A DNA stretch of 64,000 bases from Fluviicola taffensis DSM 16823 (GCF_000194605.1 NC_015321.1:1054001-1118000), one strand, 5' to 3'; positions 51,455 to 61,479 are shown, counted from the stretch's first letter. Program-made: numbers and translations. Notes: generated from the letters alone by a model not told the origin.

Positions 51455-52158
51455 GAAAACTTATTGTTGCAGGATTGCTGTCCCTTGCAGGAACGCAATT
51501 AAACGCTCAACAAGCTGCAGATAAAGAATGGTTTACACCCGTTGTCGGAGGAACGAATGGGTATTTTGTCAAACACTATTTCTTTTCTACGGAATTGAAG
51601 AAAATGTTGGAAACATCAACTGGTCGCGGAGATCAGTTTGATAGTGTTCCTATGGAAATTGAATGTGCTGAACCAATCATAGAAGGTAGTATTGAACGCT
51701 ACTTTCCTATTTACAGTGGCAACTATTCTGTGATTACATTTCGAAACATCACTGAAAACAATGCTGAAGTAGCGCTTTGCTATAACATTTTCAGCACCTT
51801 GGAAGAAGCAAAAGGCTACGTTGCACCCGAAGATTCATACCATACTTGGCACACTAAAAAAGGGTTTGATCAAGAAATGGCAAAACCAGCAATTCCGAAA
51901 CTGAGCAAAAACGATGTGATTGATTTCTTCAATTACTGTAAATCCTTATTGGATCAAGCAAAAGCGGATTCGCCGCAGTTGGATAAAAAAGCGCTTCAAT
52001 CCTTGTACACCCAAATTTTGATTGGTGCTCCTATGCGCTATGCAAGAGAAAAAGGGTACAACGAGTTCAAAAGCATGCAAGTGATTCAAAAAGGTGTTGA
52101 GGAAAACGCACAAGATGCTGACATCAAAAAAATAGTAGAAACGTTTAAAGTACAATAA
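51451..52158 (+). CDS. Exported protein, unknown
   Basis: 235 aa, signal peptide to about LNAQ (residue 19). A beta-rich first half (FTPVVGGTNGYFVKHYFFST, PIYSGNYSVITFRNITENNA, LCYNIFSTLEEAKGYV) is followed by a helical C-terminal half (VIDFFNYCKSLLDQAKADSPQ, MQVIQKGVEENAQDADIKKI). The phrase STLEEAKGYV recalls the EA-AF motif of the paralogue family. No family recognised. Seventh in the operon counting from 47963. Confidence 0.58.
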   Translation: MRKLIVAGLLSLAGTQLNAQQAADKEWFTPVVGGTNGYFVKHYFFSTELKKMLETSTGRGDQFDSVPMEIECAEPIIEGSIERYFPIYSGNYSVITFRNITENNAEVALCYNIFSTLEEAKGYVAPEDSYHTWHTKKGFDQEMAKPAIPKLSKNDVIDFFNYCKSLLDQAKADSPQLDKKALQSLYTQILIGAPMRYAREKGYNEFKSMQVIQKGVEENAQDADIKKIVETFKVQ

Positions 52159-52160
52159 GC

Positions 52161-52763
52161 ATGAAAAATCCTGCAATCATTTTATCCAGTATTATGCTAT
52201 TAAGTTTTGCTTGTAGCAACACCAATAAAGAAGCCAATGCACTTGCAGCTCATCAGAATGCAGATTCAACAATGATGAACAGTGTGGATGAACAAGGTGA
52301 AGAAAGAGATGTGATGTATTACTATGAAAAATACGCCGATGTTGATTCAGAAGATCCTTCTATTGGTGTTGGTCCGCGTGTTATCCTTTCCAAGGATCTA
52401 GAAAAAGGCATCATCAAATACCAATTCAAAGAAGCATTTAACGGAGAAAACCCAGTTCAAACATTGCAATTGTGGCACATGGACGGTTATGATTACATTC
52501 AATACTCTGGAGGATTTATTGTCATTGATGGTGAAAAAGAATACCCCATTTTTGTGCATGAAGAACCAATGGAATTGGTCATGAAAATCATTGACAATCG
52601 CACAGCAAGAGGTGGTGAATGCGACTATGCAGCTTCTCCAGATATCAAAGTTAGAAACAATAAAATCTGTGTGGTATTAACATGTAGTGATGATCCCAAT
52701 TTTGCTGAAACTATTGGAACGATTAGTTTGAAAAACGGAAAGTTAGTTGTCACTGAAATTTAA
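52161..52763 (+). CDS. Lipoprotein, unknown
   Basis: 200 aa. The signal ends LLSFAC with the Cys at residue 18, then SNTNKEANALAAHQ. The mature part has MYYYEKYADVDSEDPSIGVG, an acidic beta-rich centre and two Cys in GGECDYAASPDIKV and VVLTCSDDPNF. Last gene of the operon, 2 bp after its neighbour; a terminator follows at 52783. Function unknown. Confidence 0.58.
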   Translation: MKNPAIILSSIMLLSFACSNTNKEANALAAHQNADSTMMNSVDEQGEERDVMYYYEKYADVDSEDPSIGVGPRVILSKDLEKGIIKYQFKEAFNGENPVQTLQLWHMDGYDYIQYSGGFIVIDGEKEYPIFVHEEPMELVMKIIDNRTARGGECDYAASPDIKVRNNKICVVLTCSDDPNFAETIGTISLKNGKLVVTEI

Positions 52764-52782
52764 CACCTCCACTACGAACAAA

Positions 52783-52819
52783 AAAAAAATGAGATGCTTC
52801 TAGTGTCTCATTTTTTTTG
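52783..52819. terminator. Terminator of the eight-gene operon
   Basis: TGAGA (52791-52795), 11-nt loop and TCTCA (52807-52811), flanked by a run of eight A before and eight T after, so the whole stem is 13 bp. Confidence 0.75.
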
Positions 52820-52839
52820 TTTCATTATTTACTGAACTA

Positions 52840-52866
52840 AAAAAGCCCAACAACATTGCTGGGCTC
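52840..52866 (-). terminator. Terminator of minus-strand gene
   Basis: AGCCCA (52845-52850) and TGGGCT (52861-52866) form a stem, with an A-run at 52840-52845 that is a U-run in the minus-strand transcript. It ends the gene at 52886-53767. Confidence 0.65.
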
Positions 52867-52885
52867 ATGATTCATGTATACTTTT

Positions 52886-53767
52886 CTATTTACTTGCTTT
52901 GTAATTATCCAAAACAGTTTGAAAGTTTTGGCGGCATTCTTCTGCTTCTGCTTCTGTTTCAAATTCGAAATACAAAGTGGTGTATTCTGAAGTCTTTGAG
53001 CTCTCTTTGTAAAAAGTCATCATAAAACCAAAATTTTCTGGACCTACCACATAGCATGTTTTACCCGTTGTTCCGATCTTAATCACATCATCGTAAGAAG
53101 TACTTGAAAATTCAACTCCAATGATTTCTGGTTTTCCTATTTCATAAGATGCTTTATACAGTTCAAAACTACGTTCAGCGTCATTAGCAAAAGCATAAAA
53201 TTCCCATTTGTACTTGTCGTATGTCTCCGTTCTAAAAGGAGTTCCATTCCACTCGACCATTTGTAAACTTTCTTTTGACCCATAAACAAATGAATGTTCC
53301 ATTTCACTGGTTGGTACATAGTAAGTACTCTCCAAGGCTGTTAATTTACTTTGTATAGCACTGGTTACTTTTTTACAAACATCTGCTTTATCAAAATTGA
53401 ATTCTATGTATCCTTTAATGATTTCTTCTGATTGTTCGTCTTTGCCATATTTCTTTTGAACAAGCTCACGTTCATCTTTGAAATCTATTGACAAAAGATT
53501 CCCTCCACTTTTCACTGATTTTATGTCCCTAATCGGGCAATTCATCACAAAGATGGATGACATTTCTCCATCGAACGCGACAACCAGGTAATGGACAATT
53601 TTATCTTCTTCTACATCGATGTAATTTTCCGTTTTCATTACAAACCCCATTGTTTTCTCTTCAACAGAGACCAAGGTTCCTTTCGGTTCCATGCCATCAA
53701 ATTGCGCGAAACCTGTTACTACATATCCAAACATTGCAACAGCAAGGACAACTATTTTTCTTTTCAT
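52886..53767 (-). CDS. Exported protein related to the small paralogue family
   Basis: 293 aa with a signal peptide (cleavage near TGFAQ). It ends TTLYFEFETEAEAEECRQNF, matching the aromatic-F / EA pattern at the ends of the trio, and an internal segment (GYIEFNFDKADVCKKVTSAI) may be a first copy of the same unit. So it looks like a longer relative, perhaps a fusion of two units. It is transcribed opposite to the operon and has the minus-strand tandem-repeat promoter. No known family. Confidence 0.6.
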   Translation of the reverse strand: MKRKIVVLAVAMFGYVVTGFAQFDGMEPKGTLVSVEEKTMGFVMKTENYIDVEEDKIVHYLVVAFDGEMSSIFVMNCPIRDIKSVKSGGNLLSIDFKDERELVQKKYGKDEQSEEIIKGYIEFNFDKADVCKKVTSAIQSKLTALESTYYVPTSEMEHSFVYGSKESLQMVEWNGTPFRTETYDKYKWEFYAFANDAERSFELYKASYEIGKPEIIGVEFSSTSYDDVIKIGTTGKTCYVVGPENFGFMMTFYKESSKTSEYTTLYFEFETEAEAEECRQNFQTVLDNYKASK

Positions 53768-53783
53768 TTTTCGTGTTTTTTAT

Positions 53784-53849
53784 TAAAAGTAGCGGCTTGA
53801 TTTCTAACCTTTTAAAAACACTTGTGAATGGTAACGAATAACTTGTTAA
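53784..53849 (-). promoter_or_regulatory. Tandem-repeat promoter G (minus strand)
   Basis: Read on the minus strand: repeat 1 TTAACAAGT (53849-53841), repeat 2 TTCACAAGT (53828-53820), 21 bp start to start, 28-bp gap, -7-like TACTTTTA (53791-53784), then the ATG at 53767. The layout is the same as the six plus-strand sites, showing orientation follows the gene. Confidence 0.75.
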
Positions 53850-53948
53850 AGAACCAAATTCAATTGTTTGACTTTTTAGTAAAAAAAATCTAAACCAATA
53901 ATTAGCTCCCAAGAGCGAAAAATTAGAATTAAAGCTTTTGAAATAACA

Positions 53949-54014
53949 CACACAAGGTAATTATCACGCTTTACAAGGTATATTTTCCAGGCCTTTTCAA
54001 TCACTCTACATTTG
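53949..54014 (+). promoter_or_regulatory. Tandem-repeat promoter C
   Basis: Repeat 1 CACACAAGG (53949-53957), repeat 2 TTTACAAGG (53970-53978), 21 bp start to start, 28-bp gap, perfect -7 box TACATTTG (54007-54014), 18 bp before ATG 54033. Confidence 0.8.
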
Positions 54015-54032
54015 ATCGAAATACTAAAAATT

Positions 54033-57000
54033 ATGAAAAAAATAAATTACATGAAACAATTGATTGTCATGGCCATGATGCTCTTTTCTGCGGTTCTGAG
54101 CTTTGGTCAAAATGGCTGGAACGATAATGAGTTCGTAATAGGATCTGGATTTAATGGAAGTGTTTATACCAGCTTGGCTTTACCAGACAACGGTGTTGTT
54201 TTTGGGGGCGATTTTACCAGTTACAACGGCACAAATTGTCAAGGAATAGTGAAACTAAGACCAGATGGCACAATTGACCCCAATTGGTTACTTTCCGGGT
54301 ATGTACCAGGTGCACAAAACTTTTCGGGTGGCGCAACAGTAATGGATTTGAAACTTGAAAGTACAGGAACTATTCTGGTATCTGGTGCATTTCCTTCGTA
54401 TTATGGAGTTGGATGTCCCAATTTAGCAAGAATAAACTCGCTAAATGGACAAATTGATATCGCTTTTCGAGACGCACTGGTTTTAAACCCTCCGAATGGT
54501 GCAGTTTGGTCTGTTGATACGCAATCGGATGGCAAAATAATCTTAGGAGGAGATTTTTCAACATTAGCTGCAGCAAATGTTCGAAACGGAGTTGCTCGTT
54601 TATTAACAAACGGATCTGTTGATAATACCTTTACTTTTTCAGGCGCAACAAACGCTACCGTTCGAAAAGTAAAAGTTCAATCGGATAATAAAATTTTAGT
54701 TGGAGGGAACTTTACAACAATCAATGGAGTTGCTAAAAACAGAATCACTCGCTTAAATGCTGATGGAACTTCTGACGCTACTTTCTTAGGAAATGGAGCA
54801 AATAATTTTGTCCTTGACATTGAAGTTCAAAGTGATAATAAAATTTTGTTATGTGGTGATTTCACCAGTTACGACGTATTATTGGCCAATCGCTTTATTC
54901 GTTTAAATCCAAATGGAGTTCAAGAAGGAACGTTTAACAATTTTAATTCAACAGTTCGTACTATGTCGATACTTAGCAATGGTTCTATTGCAATTGGTGG
55001 TCAATTTGATCTTTTTCCGACTTACCCCGGAATACGATTTGCTGTCTTGAACGCTGATTTGACCTACAATTCAACTTTTGCAAATCCTTCCGCGAATAAT
55101 ACCGTTTTAACAACTTGTTTATTGGCTGATGGAAGAATTGCTGCAGGTGGTGGATTCACTTTTTTTAGAGGACAAGCAAGAGAAAAAGCAGCGGTTATGC
55201 AATATTGTGACGGATTTTCTATTGGAACTGCATCCTCATCGCCTACTTTGTGTATCAATACAGCACTCACTCCAATTACACATGCTATTACAGGAGGAAC
55301 TTCTTTCACAAAAGTGATTTCTTCTACAGGACTTCCTGGAGGTGTTACAGCAGCAGTTGTGGGTGGTCAATTGTCTATTTCTGGAACACCAACAACTTCT
55401 GGGACATTTAATTATTCCGTTACATTAAGTGCATGTCAAGCAGCTGTCGCAACTGGAATTATTATTGTCAATCAGAATGTACTCGTTTCTTCAGCTGCTG
55501 CTTCTGTTGCAAGTTGTATTGACGTTCCATTAACGCCATTCACAAGAACAACTTTTAATGCCTCTGCAATTGGTTCACCAACAGGTTTGCCTCCAGGTAT
55601 TTCAGTTGCCTTTTCAAGCAATGTGATTACATTTTCCGGAACTCCAACAACTGCAGGTGTATTTAATTATTCTATACCAGTTACAGGAAATTGTGCGAGT
55701 GAAATCATGACAGGTACAATAACTGTTCGACCGGATGTTGTTGTTACAGATCCAGCTACCAATTACCAATGTGCTTTAAGTTCATTTATTCCTATTGGAA
55801 TTACAGTTGCGAATGCGACAAGTATTGGAACTCCAACTGGGTTTACTGGTGGTATGTCTGCAACTTTGAGTGGAAACTCGGTAACAATCAACGGAACAAA
55901 TACTTCTTTTCCAGGTGTCTATAATTACACGATTCCAGTAAATGGTCTGTGCAAGCCTGACACCATTTTCGGAACTTTAATCACAGTTGATGCTTCTGAA
56001 TTAATTCCAAGTAACACAATGACGAACCCACCAGCAGTTTGTGTTGGATTGCCAATTGACACCATTAAAATTGCAACGAATCAATTGGTAAGTTCTATCA
56101 GTGAAAGTGCAACATTTCCTTTACCAGCAGGGATTAATTTCTCTTATGTAAATGATACCATCTATATTTTTGGAACGGCTACTGCTCCTGGAGCTACTTT
56201 AATCATTATGGAAGCTTCAAGTCCTTGTGGAACAGATCAGATTTCTGGTATGATTGAAATCAATTCTGATTTTATTTTTGCTGGTCCTGCACCAACTTTC
56301 ACTCCTGTTTGTGTGAATACACCAATTACAACTGTTACACAACCATTTGGAGGAGGGAATATTGACTCCATTATAAATTTACCTCAAGGTATTACAGCAG
56401 TTGTTCTTCCATTTAATCCTCCCTTATCAAATGGTGGTATTGAGTTTTCTGGAACACCAACACAAAGCGGAACCTTTAATTACACGATTTACACATCCAA
56501 TCCTTGTACAACAGAAGTATTGACAGGAACAATGATAATCAATGCAGCTAGTGTTTCTGTAAGTGCAGCTTCAGCTACACCAACTGTTTGTACAGGATCT
56601 ACAATCACACCTATAACTCATACCATTACAGGTACAGGAAGTGTTGGAGCAGCAACTGGTTTGCCTGCAGGCATTACTGCAAGTAACGCAGGGAATACTA
56701 TTACAATCAGTGGTTCATCTACTATTTCAGGAACTTACAATTATACCATTCCAATTTCTGGATCTTGTGGAAGTGTAAATGCAACAGGAACCATTACTAT
56801 CATTACTCAAAACACGGTTTCTGCTGAACCAGCAGCAGTTGTCAATTGTGTTAACAATGCTATGACACCAATCGTAAGAACAACTGGTGGCGCTACAGGA
56901 ATTGGTGCAGTAACAGGCTTGCCTGCTGGAGTGAGTGCATCATGGAATGCAAATACACTTACTATTAACGGTACACCAACTTCTATTGGAACTTTCAATT

Positions 57001-57335
57001 ATTCCATTCCTCTAACTGGTGGATGTGGAACTGTAAATGCAACTGGAACATTTGTTATTTCACCAGAAACAGCATGTACACAAGGAATTGAAGAAAATAA
57101 CAGTATTCAGCTGACTGTTTTCCCTAATCCAGTGAACGACAAAGTGAACATAACTTTCGAAGGAACATCAACAGTATCCATCGACTTCATAGACATCAAT
57201 GGAAAATTGGTTGCCACAAATACGGGCATTCAATCAGGTGATGTTATTTCGATTGAGCACTTAGAAAAAGGTGTTTACCTCATGTTAGTTAAATCTTCAG
57301 AAGGCAACATTATTGAACGCTTAATCAAACAGTAA
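54033..57335 (+). CDS. Large T9SS-secreted protein: delta-60-type propeller plus seven Ig-like repeats
   Basis: 1100 aa. Signal peptide to about LSFGQ (residue 27). Residues about 35-390 are a delta-60/DUF5122-type repeat domain (VQSDNKILVGGNFTTINGV, TRLNADGTSDATF and similar units). Residues about 395-1010 hold seven repeats of 80-95 aa. Each has a Cys near its start, a TGLPAGI-like turn, an ISGTPTTSGTFNYSI-like strand pair and a Cys near the end; repeats 6 and 7 match best. The last 75 residues are a type A sorting domain (VFPNPVNDKVNITF, IDINGKLV, RLIKQ). It is probably a surface adhesin or matrix protein. TTG 54012 is excluded because it is inside the -7 box. Confidence 0.85.
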   Translation: MKKINYMKQLIVMAMMLFSAVLSFGQNGWNDNEFVIGSGFNGSVYTSLALPDNGVVFGGDFTSYNGTNCQGIVKLRPDGTIDPNWLLSGYVPGAQNFSGGATVMDLKLESTGTILVSGAFPSYYGVGCPNLARINSLNGQIDIAFRDALVLNPPNGAVWSVDTQSDGKIILGGDFSTLAAANVRNGVARLLTNGSVDNTFTFSGATNATVRKVKVQSDNKILVGGNFTTINGVAKNRITRLNADGTSDATFLGNGANNFVLDIEVQSDNKILLCGDFTSYDVLLANRFIRLNPNGVQEGTFNNFNSTVRTMSILSNGSIAIGGQFDLFPTYPGIRFAVLNADLTYNSTFANPSANNTVLTTCLLADGRIAAGGGFTFFRGQAREKAAVMQYCDGFSIGTASSSPTLCINTALTPITHAITGGTSFTKVISSTGLPGGVTAAVVGGQLSISGTPTTSGTFNYSVTLSACQAAVATGIIIVNQNVLVSSAAASVASCIDVPLTPFTRTTFNASAIGSPTGLPPGISVAFSSNVITFSGTPTTAGVFNYSIPVTGNCASEIMTGTITVRPDVVVTDPATNYQCALSSFIPIGITVANATSIGTPTGFTGGMSATLSGNSVTINGTNTSFPGVYNYTIPVNGLCKPDTIFGTLITVDASELIPSNTMTNPPAVCVGLPIDTIKIATNQLVSSISESATFPLPAGINFSYVNDTIYIFGTATAPGATLIIMEASSPCGTDQISGMIEINSDFIFAGPAPTFTPVCVNTPITTVTQPFGGGNIDSIINLPQGITAVVLPFNPPLSNGGIEFSGTPTQSGTFNYTIYTSNPCTTEVLTGTMIINAASVSVSAASATPTVCTGSTITPITHTITGTGSVGAATGLPAGITASNAGNTITISGSSTISGTYNYTIPISGSCGSVNATGTITIITQNTVSAEPAAVVNCVNNAMTPIVRTTGGATGIGAVTGLPAGVSASWNANTLTINGTPTSIGTFNYSIPLTGGCGTVNATGTFVISPETACTQGIEENNSIQLTVFPNPVNDKVNITFEGTSTVSIDFIDINGKLVATNTGIQSGDVISIEHLEKGVYLMLVKSSEGNIIERLIKQ

Positions 57336-57386
57336 ACTGAAACATACAAATTTGGAATTAGAATTTATAACAACTTCTAAACGCTT

Positions 57387-57417
57387 AAAAGGATGGTTTT
57401 ACAGACCATCCTTTTTT
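57387..57417 (+). terminator. Intrinsic terminator
   Basis: AAAAGGATGGT (57387-57397), 7-nt loop, ACCATCCTTTT (57405-57415) then T's. Confidence 0.8.
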
Positions 57418-57461
57418 GTTTTCAGTACCGCCACATTTCATTCACACTAGTTATTTAACGC

Positions 57462-57528
57462 TTATCAAGGAATCAACTTCTGTTCACAAGGTTTATTCGG
57501 TTAGGTTAGTAACAACACCCTTTCTTTG
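57462..57528 (+). promoter_or_regulatory. Tandem-repeat promoter D
   Basis: Repeat 1 TTATCAAGG (57462-57470), repeat 2 TTCACAAGG (57483-57491), 21 bp start to start, 29-bp gap, -7-like TTTCTTTG (57521-57528). ATG follows at 57567. Confidence 0.75.
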
Positions 57529-57566
57529 ATCTTGATTTAAGATAATAACCAATGAATTAATGATTT

Positions 57567-60500
57567 ATGATAAATACAATCACACAACTTAAACTTATTT
57601 CGATTTTACATTTGAATCGGAAAAATGAAGCCCTTACCTTTGGAAAAAGGATAGCACTTTTATGTCTTGGCATTTTTTCAGCATGTATCACATTTGCTCA
57701 ACCAGGAGAATATTTTAAATTTGATGGAGGAAATGATTATGCTTATAATACAGCTCCAGTTAACATTCCAATTGGAAATTCAAGCTACACCATAGAAGCT
57801 TGGATAAATCCAACATATCTTTCAAACAATGGAATCATCGGTTGGGGGAACTATGGTGTTGCGAATCAGTGTAACGCCCTGAAAGTAACGAATACCGGAA
57901 TAACGAATTATTGGTGGGGCGGCGGAGTCAATGATTTATCAGTTAATTACACTTTTACCGCTGGTGTTTGGTATCACGTAGCTGCTACTTATGATGGAAG
58001 CACAAAAAGGATCTACATAAACGGCGCATTAGTTGGATCCAATGTTCCAACAGTAAATTCTCATGCGGTTCCTAATGCAAACAACTTTAAAATCGGATCA
58101 ACAAACGCATCCTTTCCCGAACCTTTTAATGGCGGAATTGATGAAGTAAGAATTTGGAACACAGCTCAATCAGAAGCAAATATTGCTAGAAGAAGATTTT
58201 GTGAATTAGCTGGTAATGAAGTGGGCTTAGTTGCTTATTACCAATTCAATCAAGGAACTGCTGGGGCTAATAATTCTTCAATAACTGGTTTAATTAATTC
58301 TGTCAATACATCAAATAATACTTGCTTTTTTAGTGGAGTAACATTAGTAGGTTCAAACTCAAACTTCTTGGCGGGTTCGCCTGTTACAAGTGGTTCAGTA
58401 GTACCTTCAACACCACCTATATTACCAAGTAATCAACCAAACGTTTTGAATACTGTAGCAGATTTAACTCCTGCTCCAAGTAGTACTGTAAAATGGTATG
58501 ATGTCGCAATTGGAGGAACCGCATTAGCAAGTTCAACCATTCTAACTTGTGGTTCAACATATTATGCAGCAACAGTCAATGCGAATGGATGTGAAAGCGA
58601 ACGTGTTTTATTTAAGCATATTCCAATGAATACACCATTAAACACACAAGTGTGTAGTGGAGCTTCAACTTCTGCTACTTTTTCAAGTTCATGTCCTCAA
58701 GTTTTTTATACTTGGACCAATGACAATCCATCAATTGGATTAGGTTCAAGTGGAACAGGTTCAATACCGTTATTCCCTTCAACGAACACAACAGGAAGTC
58801 CATTAATAGCGAACATTACTGTAACACCTAAAATTGCAGGAACACCTGTCACAGAAATATTTAACATTCCAGGTACCGAGCAAGTTTGGACAGTTCCAGA
58901 AAATGTATATTCTGTCAACATAGAAGCCAGAGGTGGTCAAGGAGCTGGAAATACACAATCCCCTATTTCTGTTGTGAAAGGTGATTTAGCTGTTACTCCA
59001 GGACAATTATTAAGAATATATACTGGAGGAGCTGGTTGGATAGCTCCAATTGGATATAACGGTGGAGCCTCTGGAATGAATTTTGGTGGTGGAGCTTCGG
59101 ACGTTCGTGTTGGAGGAAATGCACTTTCAAACAGAGTTATCGTAGCAGGAGGAACAGGCGGACAAAATAAAATCAATATTAATGAAGATGGTGGAAATGG
59201 AACGCAAAGCGCAGGTGGTGCGGCAGGCAGCAGTAATTATGGAGGAGGAAACCCTGGATTATTAGGAATTGGTGGTACTTCTTCTTATGGCGGCGGTGGC
59301 GGTGGCGGTTACTACGGTGGCGGTGGCGGTGCTGGTTACCCCAACATAGGAAATGTCGGTGCTGGCGGAAACGGCTCAAACTATGTAGGAGGTGTGACAA
59401 ATAGTGTTATAACTTCAGTAAACAATTCAGGTAACGGATCGGTAGCAATTACATATACTCCAGTTAGTCAAGGAAATCCAAAAACATTTTCAATTACGGT
59501 TAACCCTACTACAAGTGTTTCAATTACGTCTTCAGATGCCGATAATACAATTTGCCCAGGTAGCACCGTAATATTTACCGCAACAGGTGTTAACGGAGGT
59601 GTAACACCAACTTATACGTGGAATTTGAATGGAAATCCAATTGCTGGTTCGTCTGGTTCTACTTTTATGACGAGTTCATTGTCAAATAACGATGTCATTT
59701 CTTGTACATACGTTTCCAATGCCACCAATTGTGCTGGCACAGTGACTTCAAATTCAATTACAACAACTGTATTAACGCCTTCACCAGCAGGTATTTCAGT
59801 TACTTCATCTGATTTAGACAATATCATTTGTGAAGGTACTAGCGTTACATTTACAGCAACTCCAACCAATGGAGGATCAGCGCCAACTTATAAATGGTTT
59901 AAAAATTCTGTTGAAATTGCTGGAGAAACTGCAGCAACATTTACTACTTCATCATTAGTAAACAATGATGTCATTAGTTGTGAATTAACTTCCAACTCAC
60001 CTTGCGTTTTCGGTTCATCAGTGGTTACCTCATCAAGTATTACAACGGTTGTAAATCCTGTATTAACTGCAAATGCAACTTTAACATCATCGGATGCAGA
60101 CAATTTTATTTGTTCGGGAACAAGTGTTACTTTCACAATAACTCCAACTGCTTCAGGTTCGGCTCCAACTTATATTTGGTATAAAAACGGAAATGTAATT
60201 CCAGGGCAAACAACAACAACTTATACCACCAATTCTTTGGTAAACAACGATGAGATTTACATTGAAATGGAATCTAATTATTCTTGTTTAAGTGGTTCTG
60301 CATTGGTTGCAACAACAGGAATTACAACTGCGGTTTCTTCAATGGTTGCTCCTAGTGTATTGATATATTCTGATGATCAAGATAATATCATTTGTGAAGG
60401 TGGAACAAGTGTAACGTTTACTGCTCAGGTAACTAACGAAGGTTCTTCTCCAATATTCAAATGGTTTAAAAATGGTATTCAATTAGTTGGAGAAACAGCT

Positions 60501-61322
60501 ATAACTTATACAACGACAACACTTGCAAACAATGATGTAATCACGTGTGAATTAACTTCAAACGCACAATGTATCAATGGCTCTTCCGTTGTTCTATCCC
60601 CAGGAATTACTGTTTCAATCATTCCTTATACGTCCATTTCAGGGTACATCACTTCCGCTGATGCAGACAACGTGATTTGCAACGGAACCAATGTTGTTTT
60701 AACAGCAAATCCTGTTGGAAACGGACCGTTTACTTTCCAATGGCAGCAAAATGGTGCAAATGTGACAATGCCATTAGGCTTGGCAACTTACACTGCTTTC
60801 GGTATAAATAACGGAGATGTTTTTACAGCAATCATTACTTCCAATTATGCTTGCATTACAGGAAATTCATCGATTACAACTGCTGGAATCACAATGACTG
60901 TTACAGATGAATCAGTCACCTATTCAACAACAGTAATTGACACAACTGCTGCTTCCTACACTTGGACCAATGGAACAGTTTATACGTCATCAGGATCATA
61001 CACTCAAACTTTAGTAAACGCAACTGGTTGTGATTCTATTGCAACATTGAATCTTACATTAAACGTGATTGGTTTAAACGAATTATCAAACTCAACCATT
61101 CAAGTATATCCTAACCCAGCTCACGACAAAGTGAACGTAACTTTCGAAGGAACGTCAACAATATCGATCGACTTAATGGACATCAATGGAAAATTGATTG
61201 CAACAACACCTAACGTACAATCAGGTGATGCGCTTTCAATTGAAAACCTTGAAAACGGTGTTTACATGATCCTCATTCGAACAGAAAAAGGAAACGCTAT
61301 TCAACGATTGATCAAACAATAA
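57567..61322 (+). CDS. Large T9SS-secreted protein: LamG, glycine-rich and Ig-like repeats
   Basis: 1251 aa. The signal peptide is preceded by a long basic N-region (hydrophobic core IALLCLGIFSACITFAQ, about residues 29-45). A LamG/concanavalin domain covers 48-220 (YTIEAWINPTYLSN, VWYHVAATYDGSTKRIYING). About 420-640 is a glycine-rich domain (VIVAGGTGGQNK, SSYGGGGGGGYYGGGGG). About five Ig-like repeats of 85-90 aa follow (each SSDxDNxICxGTSVTFT, PTYKWFKNG, LVNNDVISCELTSN). It ends in a type A sorting domain very close to that of the 54033 protein (VYPNPAHDKVNVTFEG). Probable surface adhesin. Confidence 0.85.
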   Translation: MINTITQLKLISILHLNRKNEALTFGKRIALLCLGIFSACITFAQPGEYFKFDGGNDYAYNTAPVNIPIGNSSYTIEAWINPTYLSNNGIIGWGNYGVANQCNALKVTNTGITNYWWGGGVNDLSVNYTFTAGVWYHVAATYDGSTKRIYINGALVGSNVPTVNSHAVPNANNFKIGSTNASFPEPFNGGIDEVRIWNTAQSEANIARRRFCELAGNEVGLVAYYQFNQGTAGANNSSITGLINSVNTSNNTCFFSGVTLVGSNSNFLAGSPVTSGSVVPSTPPILPSNQPNVLNTVADLTPAPSSTVKWYDVAIGGTALASSTILTCGSTYYAATVNANGCESERVLFKHIPMNTPLNTQVCSGASTSATFSSSCPQVFYTWTNDNPSIGLGSSGTGSIPLFPSTNTTGSPLIANITVTPKIAGTPVTEIFNIPGTEQVWTVPENVYSVNIEARGGQGAGNTQSPISVVKGDLAVTPGQLLRIYTGGAGWIAPIGYNGGASGMNFGGGASDVRVGGNALSNRVIVAGGTGGQNKININEDGGNGTQSAGGAAGSSNYGGGNPGLLGIGGTSSYGGGGGGGYYGGGGGAGYPNIGNVGAGGNGSNYVGGVTNSVITSVNNSGNGSVAITYTPVSQGNPKTFSITVNPTTSVSITSSDADNTICPGSTVIFTATGVNGGVTPTYTWNLNGNPIAGSSGSTFMTSSLSNNDVISCTYVSNATNCAGTVTSNSITTTVLTPSPAGISVTSSDLDNIICEGTSVTFTATPTNGGSAPTYKWFKNSVEIAGETAATFTTSSLVNNDVISCELTSNSPCVFGSSVVTSSSITTVVNPVLTANATLTSSDADNFICSGTSVTFTITPTASGSAPTYIWYKNGNVIPGQTTTTYTTNSLVNNDEIYIEMESNYSCLSGSALVATTGITTAVSSMVAPSVLIYSDDQDNIICEGGTSVTFTAQVTNEGSSPIFKWFKNGIQLVGETAITYTTTTLANNDVITCELTSNAQCINGSSVVLSPGITVSIIPYTSISGYITSADADNVICNGTNVVLTANPVGNGPFTFQWQQNGANVTMPLGLATYTAFGINNGDVFTAIITSNYACITGNSSITTAGITMTVTDESVTYSTTVIDTTAASYTWTNGTVYTSSGSYTQTLVNATGCDSIATLNLTLNVIGLNELSNSTIQVYPNPAHDKVNVTFEGTSTISIDLMDINGKLIATTPNVQSGDALSIENLENGVYMILIRTEKGNAIQRLIKQ

Positions 61323-61341
61323 GAATAAGTAATATCTATAG

Positions 61342-61379
61342 AAAAGGCTGATTCATCGATGCATGGTCAGCCTTTTTTT
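61342..61379 (+). terminator. Intrinsic terminator
   Basis: AAAAGGCTGA (61342-61351) and TCAGCCTTTT (61367-61376) with a T-run to 61379. Confidence 0.8.
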
Positions 61380-61394
61380 ATGATAAAATTACCA

Positions 61395-61460
61395 TTCACA
61401 AGTTTTGGCTACTGCTTCACAAGGTAAAATTGGAGTTGGCAAAAAGAGCCTATTACTTTG
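61395..61460 (+). promoter_or_regulatory. Tandem-repeat promoter E
   Basis: Repeat 1 TTCACAAGT (61395-61403), repeat 2 TTCACAAGG (61416-61424), 21 bp start to start, 28-bp gap, -7-like TTACTTTG (61453-61460), 19 bp before ATG 61480. Nearly identical over 110 bp to promoter F. Confidence 0.82.
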
Positions 61461-61479
61461 ATTCATAAAATTAAAATCT

